From assembly GCA_024685385.1 (NCBI GenBank), contig JAIKVV010000024.1, positions 1-38,940 of the forward strand: a DNA stretch of 38,940 bases. The letters run 5' to 3'. This document shows, piece after piece, positions 1 to 7,718 of the stretch. Each line of letters begins with the position of its first letter. Position 1 is the first letter of the stretch. The notes beneath the pieces are model-generated. The model was not told the DNA's origin and searched no databases. It worked only from the letters and a program-made list of their open reading frames with translations. The DNA is from Saccharofermentans sp. (lineage in GTDB: Bacteria; Bacillota; Clostridia; Saccharofermentanales; Saccharofermentanaceae). The position numbers were made by a program, and so were the translations under genes.

Positions 1-1
1 T

Positions 2-439
2 TCAAAGACTCCTACAAAGACGCCGACCAAGACGCCTACCGTGAAGCCCGGTCCTACGGATAAGCCTGCAAAGGAACCTACACCTAAGCCGGCTACACCT
101 AAGCCGACAAAGAAGCCTTCCGGCAAGCTCACACCTACACCTACAAAGCCGGCTTCTCCGACACCTACGCGTCCCGCTAAGGTTACTCCTACAGAGGATC
201 CCAGTGTAACTCCTACCCCCGGCGGACAGGGTGGAAAGAAGAAGACTACGCCTACACCTACGAACCATCCTACGGATGTGGTAAGCGCAAGAAGGAAGCG
301 CAAGAAGGTTCCGGCAACCGGTGAGGGAGCATCCCTCTACAATGTCGCAGCAGTTGTTCTCCTTACTGCAGGTGCAGTTGCGATCGGTGCAAGGACATAT
401 TCGATATATGTTTCGAAGAAGAAGGAAGAAGAGAATTGA
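2..439 (+). CDS. C-terminal end of a cell-wall-anchored surface protein (partial)
   Basis: The reading frame is open from the left edge of the window, so the start and the main body of the protein lie outside it. About 145 residues are visible. The first ~90 are a low-complexity Pro/Thr/Lys stretch with repeated TPT and KPT units, typical of an extended stalk that crosses the cell wall. This is followed by a basic patch (RRKRKK), the motif VPATG, a hydrophobic segment of about 25 residues and a short charged tail (SKKKEEEN). That order of motif, membrane segment and charged tail is the standard sortase sorting signal, with V in place of L in LPxTG. A strong terminator follows at 473-505. The function of the missing N-terminal part cannot be inferred. 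Confidence 0.85.
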   Translation, partial: SKTPTKTPTKTPTVKPGPTDKPAKEPTPKPATPKPTKKPSGKLTPTPTKPASPTPTRPAKVTPTEDPSVTPTPGGQGGKKKTTPTPTNHPTDVVSARRKRKKVPATGEGASLYNVAAVVLLTAGAVAIGARTYSIYVSKKKEEEN

Positions 440-472
440 AATGATCCTTGATGCGAGATTATATTAAGCGAG

Positions 473-505
473 AGAGGCTGTCTTGGGAATAAGACAGTCT
501 CTTTT
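473..505 (+). terminator. Rho-independent terminator after the surface protein gene
   Basis: A 12-bp stem with one G-T wobble (AGAGGCTGTCTT paired with AAGACAGTCTCT) closes a 6-nt loop and ends in TTTT. It separates the surface protein gene from the tRNA-Leu promoter. Confidence 0.85.
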
Positions 506-514
506 ACTTAATAC

Positions 515-543
515 TTGACACTTAGGATACATATAAGTATAAT
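515..543 (+). promoter_or_regulatory. Consensus promoter of tRNA-Leu
   Basis: TTGACA at 515-520 and TATAAT at 538-543 are separated by exactly 17 bp, a perfect vegetative sigma-factor promoter. The predicted start is near 550, about 11 nt before the mature tRNA. Confidence 0.9.
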
Positions 544-560
544 AAACAAGCCTTTAGGAC

Positions 561-645
561 GCGGTCGTGGCGGAACTGGCAGACGCGCACGTTTGAGGGG
601 CGTGTGGGTAACTCCATACGGGTTCAAGTCCCGTCGACCGCACCA
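561..645 (+). tRNA. tRNA-Leu (anticodon GAG)
   Basis: 85 nt including an encoded CCA. The acceptor stem pairs GCGGTCG with CGACCGC. The anticodon loop TTGAGGG carries GAG at positions 34-36. The long variable arm (GGGTAACTCC) is typical of a class II leucine tRNA. The T arm is CGGG-TTCAAGT-CCCG. A perfect promoter precedes it and a terminator follows. Confidence 0.95.
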
Positions 646-659
646 TTTTATAAGAAACA

Positions 660-688
660 ATGCTCTGCATGGATTGCAGAGCATTTTT
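660..688 (+). terminator. Rho-independent terminator of tRNA-Leu
   Basis: A perfect 10-bp stem (ATGCTCTGCA with TGCAGAGCAT) and a 5-nt loop are followed by TTTT, 15 nt after the tRNA CCA end. Confidence 0.85.
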
Positions 689-704
689 CTTTGCGTTTTT
701 CAGG

Positions 705-754
705 GTGTATAAAGGGCACCGGAAAGATTTGACCGATGCCCTTTACACGCTTTT
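705..754. terminator. Hairpin between converging tRNA-Leu and GGDEF gene
   Basis: GTGTATAAAGGGCACCGG (705-722) pairs, with a small bulge, with CCGATGCCCTTTACAC (733-748). On the plus strand it is followed by GCTTTT. It lies just beyond the 3' end of the minus-strand GGDEF gene and may serve transcription from either side; the U tract on the minus side is weaker. Confidence 0.6.
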
Positions 755-766
755 GTATAGGAGTAA

Positions 767-2665
767 CTATCGTGCTTTTGCTTTTTTATATATTCGTTTG
801 TTCATGTACATATGCTTATCTGCCGTTTGCATGCAGGCAATGATCTGCTTGGTGTCTCCACCTTTAAGTTCACAGACGCCTGTGCTGGCGTGGATGGGAT
901 AGGGTTTGCCTGATGTAAGGGAGGCATTGTTGAGTTCAGAAAGGAACAGGTTGACAAATTCTTCGGCCCTTCCCGGTTTATCTGAGGTGAGGACTGCAGA
1001 GAATTCGTCTCCGCCGAATCTTGCGCATATCTCATTTTCGCTTGTAAAGGCTTTTAAAGTGTTTGCCAGTGTAATGAGAGCATAATCTCCTTCGGAGTGG
1101 CCGTATCTGTCGTTAATGGACTTAAGATCGTCCATGTCAATGCTGACGATGCTGATGATCTTATCATCAGAGAGGTTAGAGAGGAGGCGAGCAAGTGCAT
1201 TCTCGAATCCCCGCCTGTTGAAGAGCCCGGTAAGGTGATCTGTCTCAGACAGGGCTTTTATCTTGGCAAGTTCTGAGAACCTGCTCTGGAGGTAGCTGTT
1301 TTCTATTGCTGCCGAAAGAGCATTCGTATATGTATTGGTTAAAGAGTTAGGCCACTGATCGTGTTCGACTTTGAGGACCAGGATCCCGTATTCCTTGTTT
1401 TTGTAATAGAGGGGGAAGATAACATACGACCCCGGTTCATCCGTTTCGAGGATAGAGCGGGGAAGGATGTCCTCCTTGTTGAATCTGGCTTTGCTGATAT
1501 CCGCATGCATGGGATCAGATGACATCATCTTCTGCATGAGGATCATCTGATCTGTATATACACGGTTGTTTTCAACTGTCCCGAATGCAGGGTCATCCAT
1601 ATCACAGAGGCAGAGATAACCTGTGCCGCATCCTAAGGCCTTGAAATAGTAGTTTGCGACAGACATGGAGTTTTCAAGATCGTATCTGTTCTGATAATCA
1701 GCAGTTATCCTGCCGGCTTCCCGTAAAAGAAATTCCGTCTTGATCAGTTTCTTGACATATTGATCCGCATTTTCGTGATCGATCTGACTGCCGCATCCGC
1801 AGCTTGCCCTTAACCGGATCTCTCCTGAGACGGTTATCTTGCGCTCAGGCTCTTTTCCTGACCAATAGTCGTCGATTATGCGGAAGGCAGCATCTGCATA
1901 GTTTTCCGGGCTGATCGTAACGGTCGTAAGGGAAGGGCGGTTCATTTCGCCTTCTTCGATGCCGTCAAAACCGGATACACATACATCCTCAGGAACCCTG
2001 ATGCCGCGCTTTTCGAGCTCTTCGCAAATTGATATCGCCATATAATCGTTGGCGCATATTATCGCCTGCGGATATTTTCCGTCTTCACCGATAAAGTGGT
2101 TTAAGGCTTTTTCGCCGCGGTTTATCCAGTAATTACCCTCGTAGATAGTGTTGTCATTGATCGGAATGCAGGCTTCGTCCATTGCTTTTTTGAAGCCTTC
2201 AAGCCTGTCGGGGGAATCTTTGGAAGTAAAGGGACCTGACATGTAGCGAAGATCAGTAAAGGCATGGTCTTCGATGAAATGCCTGGTCATCTTATACATT
2301 GTCTCTTTGTTTTCGATGGATACGGAGAAGAAATCAGGATTATCGCTCTGAAGGCAGATAACAGGACACTTGGCTTCTCTTTTTAGCATTTCGAAAAGCT
2401 CTGAATCCATACCGTATATGTCAAATGTGTTAGGAAGAACAATAATGGCGTCAAACTTGGAATAGTCGGGAAGACAGATTATGTTCTTCTTCCCGATCTC
2501 AGAAAGGAGGTTTCTGCCGTAAGGGCAGGAATAGGAGCCGTAGGATGAATAAATAAATACATCGGAATCTCTATCAGAAGCGCGCTGAATGACTGCCTTT
2601 CCACAGGCTTCCTGGAAAAACTGTGTGATCTCATTCATGAATAGAGCAATCTTCTTGCGTCGCAT
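767..2665 (-). CDS. LacI-type periplasmic-binding-fold sensor fused to a GGDEF diguanylate cyclase
   Basis: This 632-residue protein has no membrane segment or signal peptide, so it is predicted to be cytoplasmic. Residues ~1-295 have the substrate-binding fold of LacI/GalR regulators (for example ICANDYMAISICEEL, then VPEDVCVSGFDG), but the N-terminal helix-turn-helix is absent. A middle region (~300-460) looks GAF-like (weak call). A GGDEF domain follows from ~465, with FGGDEF intact (GGDEF at 551-555) and a GLFNRRGF motif. The RxxD inhibitory site expected just upstream of GGDEF is not present. It probably makes c-di-GMP in response to a small ligand. The start ATG is preceded by GGGGAG. 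The gene is transcribed alone, towards tRNA-Leu. Confidence 0.88.
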   Translation of the reverse strand: MRRKKIALFMNEITQFFQEACGKAVIQRASDRDSDVFIYSSYGSYSCPYGRNLLSEIGKKNIICLPDYSKFDAIIVLPNTFDIYGMDSELFEMLKREAKCPVICLQSDNPDFFSVSIENKETMYKMTRHFIEDHAFTDLRYMSGPFTSKDSPDRLEGFKKAMDEACIPINDNTIYEGNYWINRGEKALNHFIGEDGKYPQAIICANDYMAISICEELEKRGIRVPEDVCVSGFDGIEEGEMNRPSLTTVTISPENYADAAFRIIDDYWSGKEPERKITVSGEIRLRASCGCGSQIDHENADQYVKKLIKTEFLLREAGRITADYQNRYDLENSMSVANYYFKALGCGTGYLCLCDMDDPAFGTVENNRVYTDQMILMQKMMSSDPMHADISKARFNKEDILPRSILETDEPGSYVIFPLYYKNKEYGILVLKVEHDQWPNSLTNTYTNALSAAIENSYLQSRFSELAKIKALSETDHLTGLFNRRGFENALARLLSNLSDDKIISIVSIDMDDLKSINDRYGHSEGDYALITLANTLKAFTSENEICARFGGDEFSAVLTSDKPGRAEEFVNLFLSELNNASLTSGKPYPIHASTGVCELKGGDTKQIIACMQTADKHMYMNKRIYKKAKAR

Positions 2666-2694
2666 AGCGGCTCCCCGTTTTCTGACTTTAGAAG

Positions 2695-2724
2695 ATTATA
2701 TCACAGTTTATTTACAAATGTGAA
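2695..2724 (-). promoter_or_regulatory. Promoter of the GGDEF sensor gene
   Basis: On the minus strand TTCACA (2719-2724) and TATAAT (2695-2700) are separated by 18 bp, about 30 nt before the start codon. The -35 box lies inside the inverted repeat at 2714-2743. Confidence 0.65.
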
Positions 2725-2743
2725 CACAAAATTCACAATTTGT
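2714..2743. promoter_or_regulatory. Inverted repeat overlapping the -35 box, possible operator
   Basis: ACAAATGTGAA and TTCACAATTTGT face each other across 7 bp, with one extra base in the right arm. The repeat is AT-rich and covers the -35 element of the GGDEF gene promoter, as a repressor or activator site would. No regulator is encoded next to it. Confidence 0.45.
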
Positions 2744-2775
2744 ACATATTTTTGAGAAAATATTACTTAGGGTGA

Positions 2776-3300
2776 TTATTTGCCTTCGTATGATATAAGA
2801 ACATCAATATCGTAGCCTGAGAGAAGATCTCTGCCGTTAAGACCTTTGAGTTCTGAAAGAGCCAGGATCTTTACGATGTTTCCGCCTAAGCGTTCTACGA
2901 GGTTGGCAGTTGCTTTGAGTGTGCCGCCGGTAGCGATAAGATCATCAAGAAGTATGACTTTCTGGCCGGGTAGGATTGAATCTTTATGTATCTCTATGGT
3001 TGCCGTGCCGTATTCAAGAGAATATTCTTCGGAGATAGTAGCTTTGGGGAGTTTGCCCTTCTTGCGGACAAGGACCATCGGCTTATTAAGTTCGTATGCA
3101 ACGGGGGCGCAGAAGATAAAGCCCCTCGATTCCAGTGCGACCAGGGCATCGAAATCAACGTCCTTAAGACGCTCGATAAGACTGTCGATAGCAAGGCGGA
3201 AGCCTTCGGGATCTGCGATCAATGAAGTAATGTCTCGGAACATTATGCCTTCTTCGGGAAAATTCGGGATTACGTCGATATAGTCTTCTAAGTTCTTCAT
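2776..3300 (-). CDS. apt: Adenine phosphoribosyltransferase
   Basis: Converts adenine and PRPP to AMP and pyrophosphate in purine salvage, in the cytoplasm. The 174-residue length is normal for bacterial Apt. The N-terminal signature IPNFPEEGIMFRDIT is present. The PRPP-binding loop VILLDDLIATGGT lies at ~115-127, and RKKGKLP at ~79-85 matches the flexible-loop region. The start ATG is preceded by GGAGA at a 6-nt spacing. It lies 74 nt downstream of the glycosylase gene on the same strand and could be co-transcribed, but I see no clear promoter or terminator to settle this. Confidence 0.95.
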   Translation of the reverse strand: MKNLEDYIDVIPNFPEEGIMFRDITSLIADPEGFRLAIDSLIERLKDVDFDALVALESRGFIFCAPVAYELNKPMVLVRKKGKLPKATISEEYSLEYGTATIEIHKDSILPGQKVILLDDLIATGGTLKATANLVERLGGNIVKILALSELKGLNGRDLLSGYDIDVLISYEGK

Positions 3301-3374
3301 GACTGGTCTCCTGGAATAAATAAGATATGATTATCCTATCACAAGGGAAGAAGATATTGAATACGGCTTTAAGG

Positions 3375-4217
3375 TCAGATATTACGGTTTCTTTCGTAGA
3401 AGAACATGAACTGCTGGATTATACCTGCGGTGTCAGGGTAATCCGTTGTATCGAATGAACCGCCGTAGTATTTATCCTGTATCCTCTGCATCCATACATC
3501 GACGGGAAATCTGCCGTGTCTTGCGTATGAGAAGAGCATTACGCAATCGGCAACTTTCTTTCCCACACCGCGCAAAGACAATAATTCACTGTAAAGATCT
3601 TCGTCGGATAAATTATCCCATGAATCAAGATCGGGATTATTCCTGACGGCAGATTCGATATAATCTGCTCTGTAACCTACGCCGAGAGATGCGATGTCTG
3701 TTAATGACATTGAAGACATCTCCCGGCTTGTGGGGAAAGCATAATACTTGCCTTTAACAGGTTTTACGAATATATCACCGCTGAGATCCGGCATAAGCGC
3801 TTCTCTTCCGGTGAAAGAACAAAGCCTTTCGACGGATGTCATTATGGAAGGTATGGAACGTCTTTGGGAAATTATGAAACTGATCAGCGTCTCAAAGTGT
3901 TCCTGCCTTAATATCCTTATGCCGTAAGAAAAGTATGAAGCAGCCTTCAGGTATCTGTCTTCGGAAGGGATCGATGCAAGGAGGGAGGCGTAATCGTAAT
4001 CCAGATGGAAATAGGAACGCCAGATCTTTTCGAAGTCTGATCCGGTGCAGCTGAATGCAAACCGGTCCTCATCAAGTTTTGCGATCTGAAGATATCTGCC
4101 GTAAGCGACAAGCTCCGTATGGAAGTCGTCTATGACATTGAATCGGAAGGCCTGACCGCTCATGGCGATCTTGGCGGGATCAAAGCAGGGGATCTTTTCG
4201 ATCGTAAAGTCAGCCAT
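3375..4217 (-). CDS. 8-oxoguanine DNA glycosylase (OGG1-like, HhH-GPD)
   Basis: A 280-residue bifunctional-type DNA glycosylase for oxidised guanine in base excision repair. The N-terminal AlkA/OGG-N type domain leads into a helix-hairpin-helix: LRGVGKKVADC at ~215-225 holds the expected Schiff-base lysine (K221, matching OGG1 K249). PVDVW at ~238-242 holds the conserved catalytic aspartate (D240). I chose ATG at 4217 because it gives the expected MADFTIEK start. It overlaps the last 8 bases of the upstream methyltransferase gene, indicating translational coupling. A longer reading frame to 4316 runs deep into that neighbour and is not credible. Confidence 0.88.
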   Translation of the reverse strand: MADFTIEKIPCFDPAKIAMSGQAFRFNVIDDFHTELVAYGRYLQIAKLDEDRFAFSCTGSDFEKIWRSYFHLDYDYASLLASIPSEDRYLKAASYFSYGIRILRQEHFETLISFIISQRRSIPSIMTSVERLCSFTGREALMPDLSGDIFVKPVKGKYYAFPTSREMSSMSLTDIASLGVGYRADYIESAVRNNPDLDSWDNLSDEDLYSELLSLRGVGKKVADCVMLFSYARHGRFPVDVWMQRIQDKYYGGSFDTTDYPDTAGIIQQFMFFYERNRNI

Positions 4218-5418
4218 TTTCTTTATCCAGTCTGAAGTAGTTATTGAGATGGCAGACCTTGTTGCCGTTATAAAGCTTGTAGCTCTTATCGGCCTTACAG
4301 CCTGTTGCTGTCTCAAAGTCCTTGTCCGGAGTTATTACGGACAGTCTGACGCCTTTGCGGCACATTCCTTTGGAAGTCAGGTAGTTTGATGCTATGGCCC
4401 TATATATGTCTGCCGCTTCTTCGGGGGTCATGAGACGGCCGCCGTAAGGAGGATTGGTAATTATGAGATTTCTGTCAAAGCCGGTTATCGATTCAATGGA
4501 AGAAGGAGTCAGCTTCAAAGCATCCCTGACATCAAACCTGACAAAATCTTTTACTCCCGCAGCCTCGGCATTGGCTCTTGCAGACTTTACGGCCTTGGGA
4601 TCGATATCCGATCCTGCGAAAAAGATATCATCCAAAGGAGACAGATCCTCTTTGTCTCTTGCTTCTTCCCGGGCGCTGATGAGGACTTTGCGTCCGATGT
4701 AGGGGAGATCCGTAAACGAGAACATCCTGTCCCTGCCCGGTGCGATGCCCAGAGCGTTTCTTGCAGCCTCAATGACGATGGTCCCCGATCCGCAGAAAGG
4801 GTCATATAAGGATTCAAATGAGAAAGGCCTGAATCTTGCAAGATGAACCATGGCAAGAGCAAGGGTCTCTCTGATCGGAGCTTCGTGGGTAAGGGGTCTG
4901 TAACCTCTCTTATGAAGACCGTCGCCTGTCGTGTCTATCAGCATGCGGCATTCGTCAGATACCATGGCAAACTGTATCCTGACCGTGCCTTTGGAACGGT
5001 CTTCGGTTACGGGCGAGTCGTCGGGAAGCCCTGCTGACCTTGTAAGAGATCTGCATATTGCTTTCTTGGCAAGTGATTGCATTGCAGGAACTCCGAAAAG
5101 CTTTGATTTGCGCGAGTAGCCTGTTACGACAAATGCCCATCCAGAAGGAATAAATTCAGACCAGCCGATAAGAGCAGTCTTATCGAAGAATTCATCAAAC
5201 TCAGATGCACTGAATCGTCCTGCAGAGAAGAAGACGCGCTCAGCGCAGCCGCAGAAGATGTTAACGCGGGCAACATCAAGGGCGAATCCTTCATCGGGGA
5301 CGGTCAATACAACCTGGCCGTCGCTGACCTTTATCTGATCTTTAGAATAACCGCAGGACTCAAGGTCCATGCGTGTCAAAGTCTCTAATCCGAACAATGT
5401 GGTGATTACAATATCCAT
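4210..5418 (-). CDS. RlmL/RlmK-like 23S rRNA guanine-N2 methyltransferase (THUMP class)
   Basis: This 402-residue SAM-dependent RNA methyltransferase has an N-terminal ferredoxin-like/THUMP region starting with LFGLETLTRMDLESCGY. A Rossmann methyltransferase domain follows, with motif I DPFCGSGT at 206-213 and the catalytic NPPY at 322-325. This matches the family that makes N2-methylguanine in 23S rRNA (E. coli RlmL N-terminal part, B. subtilis YpsC). The exact target base cannot be read from sequence. There is no Shine-Dalgarno sequence before the ATG; an extended -10 box lies immediately upstream, suggesting a leaderless mRNA. It overlaps the glycosylase gene by 8 bp. Confidence 0.9.
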   Translation of the reverse strand: MDIVITTLFGLETLTRMDLESCGYSKDQIKVSDGQVVLTVPDEGFALDVARVNIFCGCAERVFFSAGRFSASEFDEFFDKTALIGWSEFIPSGWAFVVTGYSRKSKLFGVPAMQSLAKKAICRSLTRSAGLPDDSPVTEDRSKGTVRIQFAMVSDECRMLIDTTGDGLHKRGYRPLTHEAPIRETLALAMVHLARFRPFSFESLYDPFCGSGTIVIEAARNALGIAPGRDRMFSFTDLPYIGRKVLISAREEARDKEDLSPLDDIFFAGSDIDPKAVKSARANAEAAGVKDFVRFDVRDALKLTPSSIESITGFDRNLIITNPPYGGRLMTPEEAADIYRAIASNYLTSKGMCRKGVRLSVITPDKDFETATGCKADKSYKLYNGNKVCHLNNYFRLDKENG

Positions 5419-5735
5419 GTGATAATTATATCAAACAGGATTTATTATTCATGGATTCTGTCAATAGTTTTTTTCAACTTTTTTGTGTCCATCTGTGACG
5501 GACAACATAAAACGAACAAACTTTTAAAACGCTTGTAAAGCCCGTTGTTATTGAATGTCAGAATTTGTAACGCGTTTGTAACCGTTTTGTCAATAGTTTG
5601 CCTCAAAATTTTTCGATGCAATGAATAAGGGCTTTACAGGGCATATAAACAATGCAATGCTTGTTTTTGAGTTATCTACAAAGTTTTGAACATTTTGAAC
5701 ATTATTTTGATGTTTAACAGCGGTATATCTTGGGA
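5419..5735. other. AT-rich non-coding region between divergent genes
   Basis: No credible gene is seen in about 350 bases. It contains a 12-nt direct repeat TGTCAATAGTTT at 5459-5470 and 5588-5599. A 10-bp inverted repeat, TGTAAAGCCC at 5534-5543 and GGGCTTTACA at 5629-5638, lies between and beyond them. The 9-mer TTTTGAACA occurs twice near 5690-5705. One DnaA-box-like TTATCTACA lies near 5673, too little to call an origin. The repeats suggest protein binding or a folded leader, but no known motif is recognised. Confidence 0.4.
5425..5433 (-). promoter_or_regulatory. Extended -10 promoter abutting the methyltransferase ATG
   Basis: The minus strand reads TGATATAAT, with the TATAAT box at 5425-5430. 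Only 6 nt separate the box from the ATG at 5418, so transcription should begin at or within a base or two of the start codon. No good -35 box is seen, which is common for extended -10 promoters. Confidence 0.6.
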
Positions 5736-5741
5736 TATAAT
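5714..5741 (+). promoter_or_regulatory. Promoter of proA
   Basis: TTAACA (5714-5719) and TATAAT (5736-5741) are separated by 16 bp. Transcription would begin near 5748, 20-odd nt before the proA start codon. Confidence 0.75.
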
Positions 5742-5770
5742 CTATTCAAAATGTGCGAAAGGATATAAAT

Positions 5771-7051
5771 ATGACTGATATTACCGCTATGGCAGTAAGT
5801 GCCAAGAAAGCCTCTATAGATATGGCTGTTCTTACGGATGATGTTAAGAACAGAGCGCTTGAGGCGGTGTGTAATGCCCTGCTTGAGAATGAGGCGGGGA
5901 TTGTTGATGCAAACCATAAGGATCTTGAGAATGCTAAACAGGCTGACCTTGCTGCGCCTCTTCTTAAGAGACTTAAATATGATGAGTCTAAACTTTCAGA
6001 TTCCGTAACAGGCATAAGGAGTCTCATTGATCTTCCCGATCCTGTCGGAAAGATCAATCTGCATACGACTTTGGATGACGGACTTGAGCTATACAGGATC
6101 ACCTGTCCCATAGGTGTCATTGGTGTTATCTTCGAAAGCCGCCCGGATGCTCTTGTTCAGATAGCATCCCTCTGCCTTAAGAGCGGCAACGCCGTATTCC
6201 TTAAGGGCGGTTCGGAAGCAGCCAATACAAACCGCATCCTTGCCGATGTTATCAGCAAAGCCGGCATTGAAGCAGGACTTCCCGAAGGATGGCTCAATCT
6301 TCTTGAATCCAGAGAAGACGTTAACGGTATGCTGTCGCTGGATAAATATATAGACCTCATTATTCCCAGAGGCTCAAACCAGTTTGTTCAATACATAATG
6401 TCCAATACTCAGATCCCGGTAATGGGACATGCAGACGGCGTTTGCCATACATTTATCGACAGGGACTGTGACCCTGCCATGGCTTTGAAGGTCGTTCTCG
6501 ACGCAAAGACCCAGTATGTTTCCGTTTGCAATGCTACCGAGACAATCCTTGTTGATGCTCCTCTTAAGGAGACTTTGCTTCCGGAACTGATCGCTACGTT
6601 GAAATCTCACGGGGTCGAATTCTTCGGTGATGAATACGTATGCAGCAGCTACGGCTGTGAAAAGGTTACTGACTGGCACCATGAATATCTTGATATGAAA
6701 GTATCAGTCAAGATCGTGGACGGCGTCATGGAAGCTTGTGATCACATCAACGAATACGGATCCGGCCATACGGATGCCATAATCACGATGAATTCCGCAA
6801 CTGCAGACATATTTACGGGCAGAGTAGATTCCGGAAGCGTTCTTGTCAACTGTTCCACGAGATTTGCGGACGGCTTCAGATACGGATTCGGCGCGGAAGT
6901 CGGAATATCGACAAGTAAACTTCACGCCAGAGGTCCTGTAGGACTTGAGGGACTGGTATCATATAAATACAGATTGATCGGGTCAGGCAATATCGTAGCT
7001 GATTACGCTACAGGCGAAAAGACGTTTAAACACATTAGGCATAACATATAA
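5771..7051 (+). CDS. proA: Gamma-glutamyl phosphate reductase
   Basis: Second step of proline biosynthesis: NADPH-dependent reduction of glutamyl-5-phosphate to glutamate semialdehyde, in the cytoplasm. The 426 residues match the family length. Seen motifs include PIGVIGVIFESRPD, the nucleotide-binding LKSGNAVFLKGGSEA, and SVCNATET containing the catalytic cysteine (C253). The C-terminal GPVGLEGLVSYKYRL is typical of the family. I chose ATG at 5771, with GAAAGGA upstream, over an in-frame GTG 18 nt earlier that lies within the ribosome binding site. proB, usually adjacent, is not in this window. The RpiB-family gene follows 14 nt later, so the two form a likely operon. Confidence 0.95.
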   Translation: MTDITAMAVSAKKASIDMAVLTDDVKNRALEAVCNALLENEAGIVDANHKDLENAKQADLAAPLLKRLKYDESKLSDSVTGIRSLIDLPDPVGKINLHTTLDDGLELYRITCPIGVIGVIFESRPDALVQIASLCLKSGNAVFLKGGSEAANTNRILADVISKAGIEAGLPEGWLNLLESREDVNGMLSLDKYIDLIIPRGSNQFVQYIMSNTQIPVMGHADGVCHTFIDRDCDPAMALKVVLDAKTQYVSVCNATETILVDAPLKETLLPELIATLKSHGVEFFGDEYVCSSYGCEKVTDWHHEYLDMKVSVKIVDGVMEACDHINEYGSGHTDAIITMNSATADIFTGRVDSGSVLVNCSTRFADGFRYGFGAEVGISTSKLHARGPVGLEGLVSYKYRLIGSGNIVADYATGEKTFKHIRHNI

Positions 7052-7065
7052 GAGGAGTGGTAAAA

Positions 7066-7518
7066 ATGAAAGTAAGTATCGCATCGGATCACGCAGGGTA
7101 TGAACTTCGCAAACTCGTTGTAGCTCATCTTGTCGAGCTGGGTTACGAAGTTCTGGAGGGAGGCGCTGATACGGCTGCTCTCCCGTTCAGTTACGTTGAG
7201 GCGGGACAAAAGATCGCAGAAGATGTTCTTGAGGGAAGAGCTGACAGGGGAATCGCCATTTGCGGAACAGGCATCGGCATCTCGATCGTCTGCAACAAGT
7301 ATAAGGGCATAAGATGCGGCCTTTGCAACAATGAATTCATGGCAAGGATGTCAAGGCAGCATAACGATGCCAACGTATTGGCTTTCGGAGCCCGTGTAGT
7401 CGGTTCTTCTCTGGCTTTGTCCATGGTTGACGCATTTTTCGCAGAAGAATTTGCAGGAGAACGTCATGCTGAGCGCGTCGGTGACATAATTGCCCAGGAA
7501 GAACGTCTCTTTAAGTAA
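7066..7518 (+). CDS. rpiB: RpiB/LacAB-family sugar-phosphate isomerase
   Basis: A 150-residue isomerase of the ribose-5-phosphate isomerase B family. Seen are IASDHAGYELR at 5-15, the active-site AICGTGIGISI with Cys66, and RQHNDANVLAFGARVVG, which is near-diagnostic for RpiB. The likely reaction is ribose-5-phosphate to ribulose-5-phosphate; LacA/LacB-type or allose-phosphate activity cannot be excluded, since the DYP found in E. coli RpiB near residue 40 is replaced by ALPFSY. ATG at 7066 follows AGAGGAG; an in-frame GTG at 7057 sits at the edge of that site and is less likely. A strong terminator at 7547-7579 closes the proA-rpiB unit. Confidence 0.82.
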   Translation: MKVSIASDHAGYELRKLVVAHLVELGYEVLEGGADTAALPFSYVEAGQKIAEDVLEGRADRGIAICGTGIGISIVCNKYKGIRCGLCNNEFMARMSRQHNDANVLAFGARVVGSSLALSMVDAFFAEEFAGERHAERVGDIIAQEERLFK

Positions 7519-7546
7519 AAAGAAGCCTTAAAAAGCACAATCTCAT

Positions 7547-7579
7547 GCCAAAGGGAATATCTTTCCCTTTGGCGCTTTT
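7547..7579 (+). terminator. Rho-independent terminator after rpiB
   Basis: A perfect 11-bp stem (GCCAAAGGGAA with TTCCCTTTGGC), a 5-nt loop and GCTTTT downstream. It insulates the ATP synthase operon from proA-rpiB. Confidence 0.88.
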
Positions 7580-7655
7580 ATGCCTATTAATCAGCGTTTT
7601 ATCAGTTCCGATTTGTGCGTATTACCATACTTGATGATTAAATAACCGATAGAGG

Positions 7656-7683
7656 TTGTTTTATATTTAATTTGCGATAAAAT
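7656..7683 (+). promoter_or_regulatory. Probable promoter of the ATP synthase operon
   Basis: TTGTTT (7656-7661) and TAAAAT (7678-7683) are separated by 16 bp. The start would be near 7690, about 30 nt before atpB. It is the best match in the gap after the rpiB terminator. Confidence 0.6.
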
Positions 7684-7718
7684 TACCTTGTCTTAATAAA
7701 AACAAGGGGGCGGCCTGT

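Noticed and set aside
515..712. A 65-codon open frame overlapping the tRNA-Leu gene
   Set aside because: It lies across a well-folded tRNA and its promoter, has no ribosome binding site and reads nothing recognisable.
5640..5735. Possible replication origin (DnaA-like box and AT-rich DNA)
   Set aside because: Only one imperfect DnaA box is present and no dnaA, dnaN or similar gene is nearby.
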